Shown one piece after another: positions 21,380 to 21,792 of a stretch of 21,792 nt of DNA (positions within the stretch are counted from its first letter, which is position 1; the number at the start of each line of letters is the position of its first letter). The stretch covers positions 1 through 21,792 of the IMG/VR virus record IMGVR_UViG_3300020190_000407. The stretch is one strand, 5' to 3'. The stretch is from a virus. The position numbers and the translations under genes are program-made. A model generated the notes under the pieces. That model had not been told where the DNA came from. It saw nothing but the letters and a program-made list of their open reading frames with translations, and did not search any database.

Positions 21380-21709
21380 TCAGCTCCCCGTTCCCGGAGT
21401 GATGTACATCACCGCAGTGCTTGATGCGGTTGCACCTGTGAACCATGCGTTGGGAGTGAACGTCAAGATTTCATCCGTACCCGGCAATACAGGGATGGTG
21501 CGCGCTGGCAGTGTTGTGGTTGCATTCGCAAGCGCAGCAGCGGCTGTGGTGCCTACACCAAGGAACACCGTCGTCTGTGAGGACGCGTTGATGATGCGGT
21601 ACTGCGTTGCCGCTCCTGTCGTACTTGTCACGTTTACTGCTGCTGGAGGCGTCACCGCTCCTGTGAACGTCTGCGTGTCCCCTTGCGGGTTAAATGCCAT
21701 GATCGTCAT
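21380..21709 (-). CDS. Small beta-rich virion-type protein, paralogue of the 11993 gene
   Basis: 109 residues from an ATG at 21709 with GAGG before it. The sequence is Thr/Ala-rich and beta-like, with QYRIINASSQTTVFLGVG in the centre and the end VMYITPGTGS. The 11993 product shares the ordering and the YITPG-x-G end. It lies between the holin and the fibre-like gene, and its paralogue lies at the far end of the same operon. Its place in the virion is unknown. Confidence 0.75.
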   Translation of the reverse strand: MTIMAFNPQGDTQTFTGAVTPPAAVNVTSTTGAATQYRIINASSQTTVFLGVGTTAAAALANATTTLPARTIPVLPGTDEILTFTPNAWFTGATASSTAVMYITPGTGS

Positions 21710-21712
21710 AAT

Positions 21713-21792
21713 TTACCTCGTCACACCTTTAGTTTTTTCAAACGTCCGGAGACCGCCAATTCCAAGCAGTCCTGACACAACTACCCATAGAA
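21713..21792 (-). CDS. Holin C-terminus (cut by the right edge)
   Basis: The frame is open to base 21792. The last 25 residues are hydrophobic (LWVVVSGLLGIGGLRTF) and end in the charged EKTKGVTR. This ending is typical of small three-TM phage holins of the gene-transfer-agent-holin type, recognised from memory. Its stop overlaps the ribosome site of the next gene. Only the tail is visible, so the family is likely but not certain. Confidence 0.6.
   Translation of the reverse strand, partial: LWVVVSGLLGIGGLRTFEKTKGVTR

Noticed and set aside
1-21792. Integrase, attachment site, diversity-generating retroelement, toxin-antitoxin pair or tRNA
   Set aside because: I searched for tyrosine and serine recombinase motifs, reverse transcriptase motifs, paired toxin genes and cloverleaf sequences by eye and found none.

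Overview
The window is part of a double-stranded DNA tailed-phage genome, or an equivalent prophage. It carries a terminase large subunit, a portal fragment, internal virion proteins, an exonuclease and annealase-type recombination pair, and many small overlapping genes with start/stop (ATGA) junctions. Several large helical and coiled-coil virion proteins follow a short fibre-like gene with no obvious tape measure, which suggests a podovirus-like virion (inference). An H-NS-type protein with the C-terminal signature common in beta- and gammaproteobacteria suggests a proteobacterial, perhaps betaproteobacterial, host. No integrase, DNA or RNA polymerase, capsid gene, tRNA, CRISPR array or insertion sequence is visible.

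Layout. (1) 1-2984, minus strand: terL, then an HTH-like gene, a zinc-ribbon-like gene and the start of the portal gene, which is cut by the left edge. (2) 2985-3498: a GC-rich divergent intergenic region with inverted repeats, the probable control region between early and late transcription. (3) 3499-11583, plus strand: the early region. It starts with a small membrane protein and an ArdC-type antirestriction protein. An XRE regulator block follows, then small unknown genes, three of which share one domain. It ends with a recombination module (YqaJ-type exonuclease, probable annealing protein, protein with an SSB-type tip, Hjc-like nuclease) and the H-NS-like protein. (4) 11623-11649: a rho-independent terminator between converging operons. 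(5) 11629-21792, minus strand: late genes. From right to left these are a holin C-terminus (cut by the right edge), a small beta-rich protein, a fibre-like protein, a small acidic protein, a 1151-residue Pro-rich repeat protein, three internal-virion or ejection-type proteins, and seven very small genes.

Both late blocks are on the minus strand, and the portal and holin genes are cut at opposite edges. The simplest reading is a circularly permuted genome with one late operon. It would start at terL, run leftward out of the window through head and tail genes, re-enter at the right edge, and end at 11.6 kb against the early-operon terminator.

The most unusual features are an exact 32-residue repeat in six copies in the 1151-residue protein, a small domain found three times in the early operon, the phage H-NS-like protein, and a recombination set with a little-known annealase candidate and a protein ending in DDDIPF. 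I see no clear evidence of a wholly new defence or mobile system. The best candidates for undescribed biology are the triplicated early domain and the repeat-rich virion protein.
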